From Druceiella hillmani (Eukaryota > Arthropoda > Insecta > Lepidoptera > Hepialidae), in the NCBI GenBank assembly GCA_039881145.1, contig JAYKKI010000090.1, positions 6,359,501 to 6,423,500 on the forward strand: 64,000 nucleotides of DNA, given 5' to 3'. The notes under the pieces are model-generated. The model had not been told where the DNA came from. It ran no database searches and saw only the letters and a program-made list of their open reading frames with translations. The translations under genes and the position numbers were made by a program. Shown here one piece after another: positions 1 to 10,741 of this stretch (its first letter is position 1; the number at the start of each line of letters is the position of its first letter).

Positions 1-773
1 AGTTGTTCTTCCAGAGAAAAACAGGAATTAAATGATTATAAGGAAATAAATGATTATCCACTTTGTTTTGTTTGCAGATCCCGAAGTTTAAAAAGACGCA
101 GCTCATGAACAAAATCTTATTGAAAAAAAGCAAATTAAACAAATATCGGACTGTAATAAAGTGGGTTAACTTGCACATATATCGAAGGCGCTCAAAAACA
201 TTTATATGAAAATTTTAGGGGAGACAAATTAAAACTCGGTACGTAGTGTGTTCCGTGTAATCTCGTTTGAAAGCAGTAGTTATGATTTTTTTGCCATTAT
301 GTTGGATAGCATAACTTCAGAGAAATACTGAAAAATATGCACAAAAAATTTTTTTTCATCCACGTTGCAGACATTACTAAACTTAAAATGGGGTTCTAAA
401 AACCTACAGTACTTAAGGCTGTAGGAAAACTATGACGATTGTTCTAGGTGTCGCAGTTATTGACATATTTACGAAAATATATATGACCCCCACATATTTA
501 ATTATATCAGGTGTTATTAAATATTTATTGCATTACAAAATCCATATTAGTGATGACTTATGATAAACAAAGTAATTTCACTACAACCAACAAAGCGCAA
601 ACCAGACTCGCACTTGGTCGGTTCTTATTTCAATTTACTTATTAACGCCATGTCTCAGAGTAATACCATATAGGAATGCAACAACTAAGAAAAAATATGT
701 TTGAGAAAAGGTAAAACGTTTACAATTCCCCTTTTACGCATAGGGGAGTTTTCCCAGAATTAAATTACACAAC
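1..773. other. AT-rich sequence, no gene seen
   Basis: No open frame of useful length and no recognised repeat. A pyrimidine tract ending in tttgcag at 70-76 looks like a splice acceptor, but no coding sequence follows that I can recognise. Confidence 0.5.
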
Positions 774-781
774 ATTCTAAA
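774..781. repeat. Left 8-bp target site duplication of the hAT element
   Basis: ATTCTAAA directly precedes the TAGGGATG terminus and is identical to the 8 bp that follow the right terminus at 3221-3228. Confidence 0.93.
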
Positions 782-3220
782 TAGGGATGCATTCGATACC
801 GATACCAATATATCAGCTGTAATTATATTTTTCCGATGTATCGAAATTAATTTGCCGATACACCGACACGTTTCAAATTTCGTGCTTAATAAAACCCATA
901 TGAACGCGCGATCGTGGAACTATTACTTAGTCTGTAGCGTTGTAAACGAGCATAATCTATGTTCGGGGAATTCCCGCGCTATGTTTCATTCGTCAACTCG
1001 CCCGTGGCCCACCTCACTTAACTCATTTCGATAATCGCTTTCGTTCTTTGCGACTTACTCAGACTCAATTAAAACAAAGTGTAATTAGTTAACGCGATAT
1101 AAATTTTCAATATTTAATTATCCGAACCTCGACAAAAAAAATTTTTAAATGGAATCATTTTGAATCATTTAGCATTTAGTAAGACAGAAGCCATATGTGT
1201 GTACCAATTCGAAAGGTTATAATATATCAAAATTGTGGATTCATATGAAGGGACATCGTCAAAGTATTTACGGAGTTTTATTTTAATATTACTTTGTTGC
1301 CGAACCAACTAACAAGAGTCACCACTTCAATGCCAAAATCGACAACAAGGGATGAAAACAGTAGCCCACAACCTAAGAGATAAAAAACTCTGACCGAGTT
1401 GGACTATAAGAAATTATTTTATAGAGATGACGAGTCTTTTACGATTAGGGTAAAAGATATAACTCTCACCATTGCTTAGCAAATATGTGTTGGCATGGAG
1501 CCACTTGACTTAGTAAACAAGGTTTGTTGACTTAGTAAACAAGGTAGGCTATCAACGATTGTTGAAGAAGCTATACCCTTATTGGAAAGTAGTATTGCGT
1601 TCCCACATTACCGAAAGAGTTATATACCAGAAATAAATGAGCATATGAAAACTAAAGTACTAGACCTGTTAAAAGGGCTACCGCACATTGTGATGACCAC
1701 CCATATATGAACAAACGCCTCCTGTCGGAAATCTAATGAGTTTATTACCTTAACAACTCAAAGGATAGATGCTTACTTTGAATTTAAGATTTATTCAGAT
1801 ATTAACATAGCACGTAATCTTAACAAGACTTTTCAAAATTGGTATATATAAGGCAGAGTCCGAGCTGTAGTTATCGACAACGCTGCAGGCACGGTTGTCG
1901 CTACCAGATAGATCCAGCAAATGTATGATGTAGTAACCGTCAAATGTTTAACTCACTCATTGCAATTGGTAATCTAAGTTGACCTTTTTAACCAAAATAA
2001 TGCCATTCACCGCATGGTTGACAAAGCAAGGTCTATTATTGAACATTTTAGTCATTCCATAAATAGAAGCAAGTTTTTAAAAGAAATGCAAAATGCTCAT
2101 AATGTTCATAATCACGTGCTTATACAAGATATATCTACGTCTTGGGACTCGACACTAGAAGCATTAAGGCGATTGCTGAAGCAACGAGTAGCAGTACAAG
2201 CTTGTTTGCTTTGTACAGAATGCAAATTAGAACTTACGACTGAATAATTGATAATAATGGATGAGATGGTGTACATTTCGCGTTATTTCGAAATAATTAC
2301 AAAATCAATTAAGGAAGCCACTGCTGTTTTATCCAACGCTATTATATTAATTAATGGTCTTCAAGAAGTGTTAGGGAACATCAAAAATACAAACGATCAG
2401 TTGATTGAAAGAGAGAATGTATCTCAACTTATAGCGATTAATCTATAAGCGACTCTCAATGAAAATTTAGTTGCTTGGAAACTAAAGAATCTTATTGTTT
2501 AGCGACAACCTTTGATCCACGTTATAAAATTCGAACACTCCATTTTCATTCTACCATTTCTACGACAAAAGGGCTCTTTTTAGGGTTAATTAAAGTATCT
2601 ATGTATTCAGAAACGATTTTAGAAATGTTGGCGTCCCAACCTAGTACGAGTTTTAAGCTGTCAAGAAGAGACGGAATATAGAGCGTTTGTGAAAATATTA
2701 TCAAGAAGTCGAAAGAAGATGAATCCTTGTCTTTTTGAGAAGCAATTCTGTTATAAAACAAATTGAGAGATACCTGAGACCTCCCCATATAGCAAAAGAA
2801 GCAGATTCCCTCGTTTTCTTACACAAATACTTCAGTCATCTGAGAGAAGAGGTCTGTCACTATCGGAGATATTATTTTCGACAGCAGGTCTCAGCTAAAC
2901 ATATTTGAAAAATCGCCTTTCTCCGAGCCATTTAAAGATGTTATGTTTTCTAAATAAAAATTTTATTACTGCAAATTTTAGTCATTAATTCCTGAAAATG
3001 AAATTCTGTTAAATTTAAAAATTCCTTTTTTCATTTTCAATCTCTTAATATTTTAGTCGATTAAATATTATGTAATCCACTTCGTTTATGTCTTATTAAT
3101 ATTTTTACCTTCTTTTAAACCCACTACCTGTATCGGTATCAGTATCAGTATCACCGATAATTTTATATAAATATCAATATCGGTACCGTATCGACAAAAT
3201 GGTGTATCGACACATCCCTA
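782..3220 (+). mobile_element. Complete but decayed hAT-superfamily DNA transposon
   Basis: The element is bounded by terminal inverted repeats. The left end reads TAGGGATGCATTCGATAC and the right end, reverse-complemented, reads TAGGGATGTGTCGATAC. An identical 8-bp target duplication, ATTCTAAA, lies on each side (774-781 and 3221-3228). Eight-bp duplications are the hAT signature. Sub-terminal regions at both ends are full of short cgatac/gtatcg motifs, possible transposase-binding sites. The 2,439-bp interior holds one transposase relic reading rightward. The perfect target duplication shows the insertion is still complete at both edges, although the coding part is broken. Seen: ends, duplications and protein motifs. 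Known: these define hAT elements. Inferred: now immobile by itself. Confidence 0.93.
1140..2965 (+). pseudogene. hAT (ZBED-like) transposase pseudogene
   Basis: This is the transposase of the surrounding hAT element, broken by several frameshifts and stops. Domains appear in the usual order. A degraded BED-finger-like stretch (WNHF, then a lone Cys) lies near 1150-1250. A segment ending in GMEPLDLVNK near 1440-1520 matches the region before the catalytic core. DNAAGTVVA near 1875-1905 matches the family's DNA(A/K)N motif. Frame 2014-2247 reads through IQDISTSWDSTLEALRR, matching the family's LxQDVxTRWNStyxMlxR. FDPRYK lies at about 2511-2530. The C-terminal dimerisation domain (about 2755-2965) retains LFSTAG, NRLSP and FLNKN in shifting frames. 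The enzyme would excise and insert the element in the nucleus. A direct duplication of ttgacttagtaaacaagg at 1505-1545 breaks the frame. Superfamily assignment is firm; the exact family is not determined. Confidence 0.9.
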
Positions 3221-3228
3221 ATTCTAAA
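3221..3228. repeat. Right 8-bp target site duplication of the hAT element
   Basis: ATTCTAAA follows the CATCCCTA terminus and matches the left copy at 774-781. Confidence 0.93.
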
Positions 3229-4001
3229 TACTACTTTTAGTTCTAAATCAATCGCTACTAAAGTACGTTTTATGTTTATTTATTTTATTTTCACGCTTAA
3301 ACGACAGAATAGAATTTTAAATAAAATATATGTAAATAATATAGATCCTATAGTTTAAAATATGGGCTATACACTTACACTATCATAAACCGGAGTAGAA
3401 CATGAACATAACGCTAAAAAAATTAAGCCCGCTTACGAAAATTTGAATGCGCTGCCTTTAATTTAATTTTAAAAAGTAGTAAAACTTGCTCCATTTAACA
3501 CGCAAAGTTCATGGATTAATGATTTAGCTGCGTTTTGCCCTAACTACCATCGCATAATTCACGCAGTGCGGAATATGACAAATGTTAAGTCAGATCTGAC
3601 AAATGACGTTCATAATAATACATCACTCGTAACTACCATATTTCATCACCTAACTACATAACGAAATCATGAAAAAATAATCAAAATCGATACATAATTG
3701 TTTAAAAGAAAAGTTTATTATATTTTCCTTATATCACACTGGCTAAGATGTGGGCAAAAAAGCTAGTACCTGGCCTATGTAACATATATTGATGTTACGG
3801 CTAAACCAAGAAACCTCCAACATAAGACGGCCGTTACATCGTAGTGGTAACAATAAGGTTCTTTATAGATTCTTTTTGTAGAGGACCCTAAAAGACCAGT
3901 TAAGCTCAATGCGAACTGCAAACACACTGAGATCCCTCTGATTTGGTGCTAATATCAAAACTTAAAGCCTAAAAATACCTTGTTATATTATTAATAAATT
4001 G
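3229..4001. other. AT-rich sequence, no gene seen
   Basis: Unique-looking sequence between the hAT element and the SINE; nothing recognised on either strand. Confidence 0.5.
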
Positions 4002-4015
4002 AAACATTTAACAAT

Positions 4016-4172
4016 TGTCATCACCGTGGTGTGTTGGGTTGAGCGCATGACCGCGCACCGCGAGGAGCCGGGTTCGATTCCCGGCCACTCATCGAAGCGG
4101 GTCTGGTAGTCCAACCTTTCGAAGCTCTGGCGACCATTTTTCCATATGAAATATGGACACGACAACAACAAC
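4016..4172 (+). mobile_element. tRNA-derived SINE with 14-bp target duplications
   Basis: A GC-richer insert of 157 bp. Its head has an A-box-like stretch (TGGGTTGAGCGC) and a perfect pol III B box (GGTTCGATTCC at about 4071-4081). Its tail ends in (ACA)n. The insert is flanked by AAACATTTAACAAT at 4002-4015 and again at 4173-4186. Such duplications mark LINE-driven retrotransposition. No cloverleaf can be folded around the B box, so this is not a tRNA gene. The head resembles that of the element at 9372-9585, suggesting one shared tRNA-like ancestor with different bodies. Confidence 0.85.
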
Positions 4173-4186
4173 AAACATTTAACAAT

Positions 4187-5900
4187 CATATAATAATAAT
4201 TAAAGGTTTGAAATTCTGAAATTAATGGTAGTCCCAAAAAAAATATAATTTGGACAATCATAAATATACAAAACACAAAAAATCAATTATTTTTAAATTG
4301 TTGTCTGTATGTTTCTATTGACGAATGAAGCAAAAACCTTTAAACAAATATTTATTAATGTTTTTAAATATTACAGAATTTAAAATCTTAATAGTAAAAC
4401 TAAGTATTAGTTATATTAAGCGTTAGCGAAAAGTATTTGTCTCTCTGTTTTTGTCTATTTATTTACACCTACTTAAAACAAAATGTCTGAGTGAATTATA
4501 ACAAAGTTCTCAATTTTTTTTCCAGAAGTGAAACGAGGAACTGATCGTGTGATGTCAACAAGTTCGGAAATCAAAAAAAAGTATGTTAGTCCACAGATAA
4601 AATTTAATTGTTTCAAATTTAAGATACTTTATTGACTTTTTTAGCTCTGGGAGAGTAAAGAAATATAGAGTACTATTAAACTGATATCTTAAAATTACTA
4701 CCGACTAGCTGCAATAGCGCTGCATGAAATTTAACATAATAATATCGACGCGAACGTAGAAGCTGTAGGCAATATAACTTTTTTAAATTTAAATCAAAAT
4801 GGCATAATGAAAAGAAATCCTTTTTAACCAAGGTATATAAAAAAGTTGACATATAACTACCCTTTTGGAAATGTTGGTATTACGGTTTTTCTAAAACAGG
4901 AAAATAAAACGAATGTGACGGAATTTCAATAGTGATGGATAAATGCTTGTCTTTTTTTCTTTGATTTTTTTGTTAATTTTTATAAAAGTATTAATTATTA
5001 GGATTCAAATAAAACTCTACCTCTCTCCCGCGCTCATGTCCCACTATACAGTATATAAAGTGCACGTTCATAAGGGAGACTTACATATTCTCTTTAGACA
5101 AATGTATTTACTTGTTAGGTGATGTATATTTTATGTACCTATATGTCTTAATTTGTTCACGTGTTTCCATGAATGTGTAGATAGTATACAATTTACTATT
5201 AATGATGTTTTTATTTTTGAAATTCAAAATTTCGGTTATACGATTTTAGTTGCCAAAGTTTTCATTTCTACAGATGGTTTGAGGACATCATTTTTTTTCT
5301 TTTCAATTAATACATTATTCAGACTATGAAATTAAAAATAATCCAATTTTGAAGACCCCTTTTGATCCTCTAAAATTTCTATGCAACTGAGTTTTTAATT
5401 ATTGAAATTTATACGTATAGATAATTTCTATAATGATAATATACTTTGTCGTCATGAAAAGTTCCTAAGTAAGACAGTTTTTGAGAAAAAAGTCGAAAAC
5501 TTAAGTGATTTTTCTATGCACAAATGGTCCGAACCGAACCCTATTTCTGTGGAAACGTAAATTGGAAATTTGAATGGAGACCCATTTGTCAAAGGCTTTC
5601 TAATTTCCAAATAAAATAAGAGAGAGCCTTGAAATTCATACACAACATAGTTTCTAGCCCAAAACTAGAAATTTTATTTAAAATGACTTAAAAATATGTT
5701 TCCAGGGCTCTCTGTGCTACATGTAAAAGGAGCTCAAAAATAATATTTCCTATACATGGTTAAAAAGAATTATTTGAGGAACATAAATTTGTTTTTTAAA
5801 TTTTTTTTAAGAAAAAACAACGATGCAGTGGACCATCAAAACTTGCATTGTTGAAGTTTGTTGTAAAAGTAATATTAATATTATAATTATTCTTGGCACT
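4187..5900. other. AT-rich sequence, no gene seen
   Basis: No supported gene. A TATA-like tatataaag lies at 5052-5060, but no transcript or coding sequence can be attached to it. Confidence 0.45.
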
Positions 5901-5904
5901 AAAA

Positions 5905-6375
5905 TCTAGAGCAGGCCAGGGCGATGCTTGATCCCAATGAGCTTTTTCAACCGGAAATAATCAGATGCTTTATGTTTCCAGTTGGTCAGCTTTTATAAAG
6001 CCATCTGAGTGCAGATCTTCCTAGTTTCCTGGTACCCCTGGCTTGTTGAAAGTTATTAACTTAGTCGAGTTGTTATCCTCTGATCTAAATAAATGTCCAA
6101 CATATCTTATTCGGTTTGATTTCATGACTTTAACAATACCTGGTTGTTTATATCGATTGTAAATTTCGTGATTGTAAAGAATTAGCCAAAACTTATTTTC
6201 TTGGCCAGCACCGATTTGCGTAGCATTTTTCTTTAAAAATTTGTAGTCTATTTTGGACTTATGTCCAGCTTTCGCTGCCATAGAGAACTACTGGTTGAGT
6301 TAGCGTTTTATACGTATTAATTTTTGTTCTATTGCTAATTAGTCGAGATCTTAGTTGATTACTTAAACCAAAGTA
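5905..6375 (-). pseudogene. LINE (non-LTR retrotransposon) reverse-transcriptase C-terminal fragment
   Basis: On the minus strand, from high to low coordinates, the fragment reads IYKTL-type sequence (INTYKTLTQPVVLYGSESW, about 6280-6345) and then an open frame of 86 codons (6021-6281). That frame contains YNHEIYNRYKQPGIV, NRIRYVGHLFR and EDN. A shifted GRSALRWL segment follows toward 5990. This order matches the conserved C-terminal region of insect LINE ORF2 proteins (YGSExW, then YNHEIYxLYKxPDI, then NRLRWAGHVxRM, then GRPxxRW). The reverse-transcriptase catalytic core and the endonuclease are absent, so this is a 5'-truncated, dead copy. At least two frameshifts separate the blocks. Clade is not determined. 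Confidence 0.85.
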
Positions 6376-6455
6376 ATCAAAGGAGCATCAGACAGTAGTC
6401 AATTTCAACATTCAATATTTCTACTTGACTTGATAAAAATACCATATACACTTAA

Positions 6456-6458
<3 letters not shown>

Positions 6459-6499
<41 letters not shown>
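6459..6499. repeat. (TA)n microsatellite
   Basis: About 20 uninterrupted TA units. Confidence 0.98.
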
Positions 6500-6501
<2 letters not shown>

Positions 6502-6604
6502 AGGTGCTCAAGGACCATTCCTAGGGCCACTCGTACAATGGACATTTATAGATAGCCTACATATAGATATCACAACACTTTTCTCAATTTTCACTTCTCC
6601 CAAA

Positions 6605-6855
6605 TAAGTCTATTCATAGCCGACACGAGCCGCTCTCACGGGTGGGTTACCGTAGACAGAATCAATTATTTTTAACGAGGACCTGGACGCGCAGCGCAGC
6701 GTGAAATATGCGCGAACCGTCGAGCGCAAGACGGCCTCAGCTAGGTAACTCCACATGAGCTTACAATGATCAGGATTTGGTCCGGCCAACCACAAGGAAC
6801 CCGCTTCACCTTCCAACGGTAGTTTTTGAATGTACAAGTATTTGTACACCAGTTG
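6605..6855 (-). other. GC-richer island with a 79-codon open frame, unrecognised
   Basis: Base composition rises sharply above the surrounding AT-rich DNA. The minus strand stays open from about 6855 to 6610 and contains KLPLEGEAGSLWLAGPNP and CKLMWSYLAEAV. I do not recognise the protein. No splice signals or homologous neighbour were identified. It could be a fragment of an older transposable element, given the LINE relic 250 bp away, or a decayed exon. Confidence 0.3.
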
Positions 6856-7309
6856 TTATAATGATTACTTCGCATATCTTCTGCATCCAGCATTCGAGAA
6901 TTACAGTAGAAATTTTAATCGTCTCATCTTTACGATTCCTTAGTTAAGAAAGAAAATCTGTAATATTAAAAATGTCTTAGGTATTCAAGTGACATATCAG
7001 AGTAATCATAAAAATAACTAAATTAATGTTAAATTTACATACGTAATATAGAAAATTTGTCAATAAAAGGAAAGAACTGGTAAGAAAAGATGAAATATTA
7101 AATAATAGAGAAAAATAGTTCAATTATAAAGTAATTTAATTATACATGAATTTGTTGTCAACTATATGAAATTATTATTATTACTGGAACTATCTGATAT
7201 AAATTTGACAATCATGCTCTTGTAATAAAATATGGATGTTATTTGCGAAAAATATACAAAAATTAATAAAATAGGAGGATTTTTGTTTACCATTAAATTA
7301 ATTTTTTTT

Positions 7310-7482
7310 AAAATGAAACTACTTGATGTAGTATTATTTCTACTTTCTTTAAGTTCTTTACCACGACCTAGGTTTCGTTGTATTACTTCTTCAGCTATTA
7401 GCAAAGATTCTTCAAGATTCAAGAGATCTTTGCTAATAATAATAATGAATTTCTACAAAATGAACGCCAAATATATTCAAGA
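7310..7482 (+). repeat. Dispersed repeat family A, copy 1
   Basis: Shares with the copies at 15853, 32682 and 52904 the string gatgtagtattatttctac, then ttaccacgacctaggtttcg. It also shares an attagcaaag/ctttgctaat hairpin motif and the tail aacgccaaatatattcaa. This copy keeps head, hairpin and tail. Confidence 0.85.
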
Positions 7483-8405
7483 TTTTTTTTTATTTTTAAA
7501 GTTATATACAACATTGCTTGCTAGCTGTATTTTAAATTTCAACATTAATCGAAAAGAATATACTATAATATATAGAAAGATATACTATAATATATTTTCA
7601 TTATAGAAAGTGAAAATCGGCATATAATTAATAATTGTATTGAGGAATACAACAAATAATAAAAATTTATTAAACGGACTAAAATTCGAAAATAATAAAC
7701 GAATAAAGAATCTGCCACAACCCTATCAATTTAAAATAAAATATGTTATACAATTACAAGTTTAAATTTAGAGAACTCATAGTAAACATAAACTTTGCTT
7801 TATTAAGTAACTAAAAATATAAAAATCTACTTTTTTGTAAATATTTTCAACATTAAAATGTGTTTTTTTTCAAAACAAGATCCTTTTGAGGATCTGATTA
7901 AAATATTGTAATCTAATAAGGTTTGTCAACAAAACTGAATATATTTTTAAAAAAAACAATGCTGTACTTATATATTAGGCAGAAATTAAGTTAAAATCGT
8001 TATTAAATATAATTTAAATTAAATAATCTGGAGAACAGAATAAAACTATGCAATGCAATAAAACAATGCAAATATAGTTTCTTTAGCCACTTGAAAGGTC
8101 TAATGGCCTTGTTATAATTTTGCAAACAAGCATTTCACAATTAATTTCACACCCTTTTTAACTTTATGCTTTTATCACATATAGTGTTCATTTTACATGA
8201 ACTATTCGAATATATCTTGGTAATTAAAAAAATATCAAGTAATATTTAAAAGAAATAGGTACTAGAAAAATACAACTCATTAGGTACAATTTGCGATTGT
8301 TTATTAAAAAAGTAAATTATAAAATACAGTGGTCCCAGCAGCGACACCGACAAAATGGTAAGACGAACTACATGCAGCCTCTTTGCTGCCTTTATATTGT
8401 CCTAT
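7483..8405. other. AT-rich sequence, no gene seen
   Basis: Nothing recognised apart from low-complexity A/T runs. GC rises slightly at 8330-8400, just before the next repeat. Confidence 0.45.
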
Positions 8406-8407
8406 TT

Positions 8408-8600
8408 TATTAACCAACTTTAAAAAAGGAGGAGGTTTTTAATTTTCAATAAAATTGGTCGACAGTGCTGGCACCGACTTCTAAAATAAATAACTTAGTT
8501 ATCTATTGCAAATAAGTAGGTAGCTTAATAAACAAAATTTATTTTGAGTTAATTGTTTTTTACTTTTCAGTACCTATCTATTTTGAAGTTGGTTTTTTAA
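8408..8600 (+). repeat. Lepidopteran 'ccaactt..aaaaaaggaggagg' dispersed repeat
   Basis: Begins aaccaactttaaaaaaggag at 8412 and ends with ttttgaagttggtt at 8581-8594, which is roughly its inverse. This resembles an element seen very often in moth and butterfly genomes (usual form aaccgacttcaaaaaaggag). Family resemblance is from memory. Boundaries are approximate. Confidence 0.65.
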
Positions 8601-9371
8601 AATATATTTAAAAGAATGTGAGGTTTTAACACTTCAAATTATTTTAAATTTCATTTCTGTCTTCTGGGTGCAACAAATCTTGTTGTATGTTTAGGCATAT
8701 AAAATACGTAATGCATTTTTTTTCTAAACGTATTCAATTTCGTTGGGGAGACTTATTACATTACAATTTTTTAAAAAGGTCCTTAAAAAGGTTTTCTTTA
8801 AAAAAAACACATTTTAATATTGGAAAAATTTAGATTTTATATTTTTAATTACTTAATAAACAAAATGTATATTTAGATTTTCCTAAATTCAAACTAGTAA
8901 TTATACAAAATGTTTGACTTTAAATTGGTGGGCTTATCACAGGTTTCTTATTTGTTTTTTTTTTTTGTTTTCGAATTAATAATCGTTTTAATAGCTTTTT
9001 GTTATTTTTAGTATATCTAAACTTAATTATTAATTTTAGCGTCTATTTACTTGTTCGATTTTCCCTTCCTATAGTCCAGTATAGTATATTCTTTGGAATT
9101 AATATTGAAATTTAAAATACAGACCACAAACAACGCTGTTCACCACTTTAACAATTTAAATAAATCTTCTGATTTTATTAATTTTCGTAAATTTGTCGCA
9201 AATAGTTTTTATATTTTACTACAAGGGGATGCATGTTTATATCACATAGTGTTAGCAACAATAAATAAACTTGTTTATATCACATAATATTAGCAACAAT
9301 AAAAAATCACATAATATTGGCAACAATTATTATTGTACATAGCTTACAACGAATCCATATGCTGTACAACA

Positions 9372-9585
9372 AATCATTGTTGATCGTTGCCGTGGTATGT
9401 TGAGTTGATCATAAGGCCTTTGACGGCTCGGTGCACCACGAAGACCCGGGGTCTATTCCCGGCCGCTCGTCGCGCAGAGCTGGATTGGAGTTATGGTTGG
9501 CTATAAGACATTGCTCTCAAAGCAATAAGTCCGCCATATGTATCAATTAGTTACATTAAAGTAGATAAATAAATCAATAAATTTT
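9372..9585 (+). mobile_element. SINE-like element with tRNA-related head and lepidopteran LINE-type tail
   Basis: The head (about 9384-9470, ccgtggtatgttgagttga ... gggtctattcccggccgctc) aligns with the SINE head at 4024-4090, including a damaged B box. The body carries gcaataagtccgccatatgt, close to the aataaggccgcc motif near the 3' end of common lepidopteran retroelements. It ends in an (AAAT)-rich tail. No clear target duplication was found. Confidence 0.65.
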
Positions 9586-9864
9586 TGTATTAAATATCAT
9601 ATCTATAGACCGCATCCGCTGGCGGCGTCGCGCTTGTATACCAAAAGATACTGTCTGCCGCCGGCGGCGTCGGTAATCCATTTTATTGACGGTAAGTAAG
9701 TTATCACTCCGGTAAAGGACGTTAAAATGTCACCTTATAAATTTAGAAGATACTTCGTTCACGGAAGCGATTGATTTTTTTCGTTATGATTTTAGCAGCT
9801 GCTATACAAAAGAAAAGTGAAGTATTCAGCCAGTAGACTTAGGTTTTTACATGTTTCAGTTCAG

Positions 9865-9867
<3 letters not shown>

Positions 9868-9921
<54 letters not shown>
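9868..9921. repeat. (TA)n microsatellite
   Basis: About 27 uninterrupted units. It produces a false Ile-Tyr open frame on the minus strand. Confidence 0.98.
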
Positions 9922-9922
<1 letters not shown>

Positions 9923-10145
9923 TGCATCTTGCTGCCTTTTTTGGTAAGTTAGGGTAAGAATCGATAGTATATTGATTTATACACCTAAACATTAAACAAA
10001 AGAGTAAAAACGAAGTCTGTATATTAAAGACTGATAAACCGTAGAGTAAAGATGATTGGCACGTTTTTTCGGGTCGTTGGCTCACGTTACCATATACTGG
10101 AGACACAAATGAAAACACCATAAATGAACAGACACAAACAAAAAA

Positions 10146-10741
10146 TCGGTCAAGTGCGAGTCGGTCTCGCGCACGAAGGAGTCCATAGCGACAAAGAATA
10201 TTAAACTTATAAATTTGTATTTCTCAAAGGCATTGTGAAAAACAAAGTTACTGCTGCGGTCGGTAACGAAAATATTCTATATCTCAAAACATATCTTATT
10301 CAAACCACATTTGAAAGTTTATTTTAAGTTCCACTACCTTAATTTTTTTCAGAATTTTACATAAGTTAGTTGAAAATTTAAAGTGGGCAGACACACTTTT
10401 TAAAACTTTAGAAGCGCATAACTCACCAACTATTGACTTAAATAAAAAAGTTATTTTGAAATCTTTATATCATTTTTCAAGACCTATTCAAAGATAGCCC
10501 ACTTATGTGCACTGGATTTTTTTCATCCCTCAGTTACGTGTATGGAGTGCCACCCCTGATATAATTTTTTTCATAATTCTTCTATTTCGTTGTATAGCGG
10601 TTCATGGGAGACACTTACTGTCAAAATTTCATCTATATATTGCCAATAGCCTCCGAGGAAAATGTCTATGACCTACAGACAGACAGGCAGGATGAAATTA
10701 TGAAGGTCGCGTTTTTGCCATTTGACTAAGGAACCCTAAAA
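10146..10741 (+). repeat. Lepidopteran 'aagtgcgagtcgg ... ggaaccctaaaa' dispersed element
   Basis: Starts cggtcaagtgcgagtcggtc and ends gactaaggaaccctaaaa. Near its 3' end it has the cagacagacaggcagg tract and the ggttcatgggagacac motif. These are hallmarks of a very abundant non-coding repeat in Lepidoptera. No coding capacity. It helps infer the source organism. Confidence 0.75.

Noticed and set aside
852..1034. 60-codon frame near the hAT left end
   Set aside because: Lies in the sub-terminal repeats, before the transposase, and has no hAT similarity.
4030..4095. Possible tRNA gene around a perfect B box
   Set aside because: No acceptor stem or anticodon arm can be drawn; the 14-bp duplications show a SINE.
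5052..5075. TATA-like promoter (tatataaag)
   Set aside because: Expected by chance in AT-rich DNA; no initiator, exon or transcript evidence.
7232..7606. 124-codon plus-strand frame
   Set aside because: It crosses family A copy 1 and AT-rich flanks; the same peptide appears wherever the repeat occurs.
9867..10121. Open frame ending in an Ile-Tyr run
   Set aside because: Most of the signal is translation of the (TA)n array; no family recognised.
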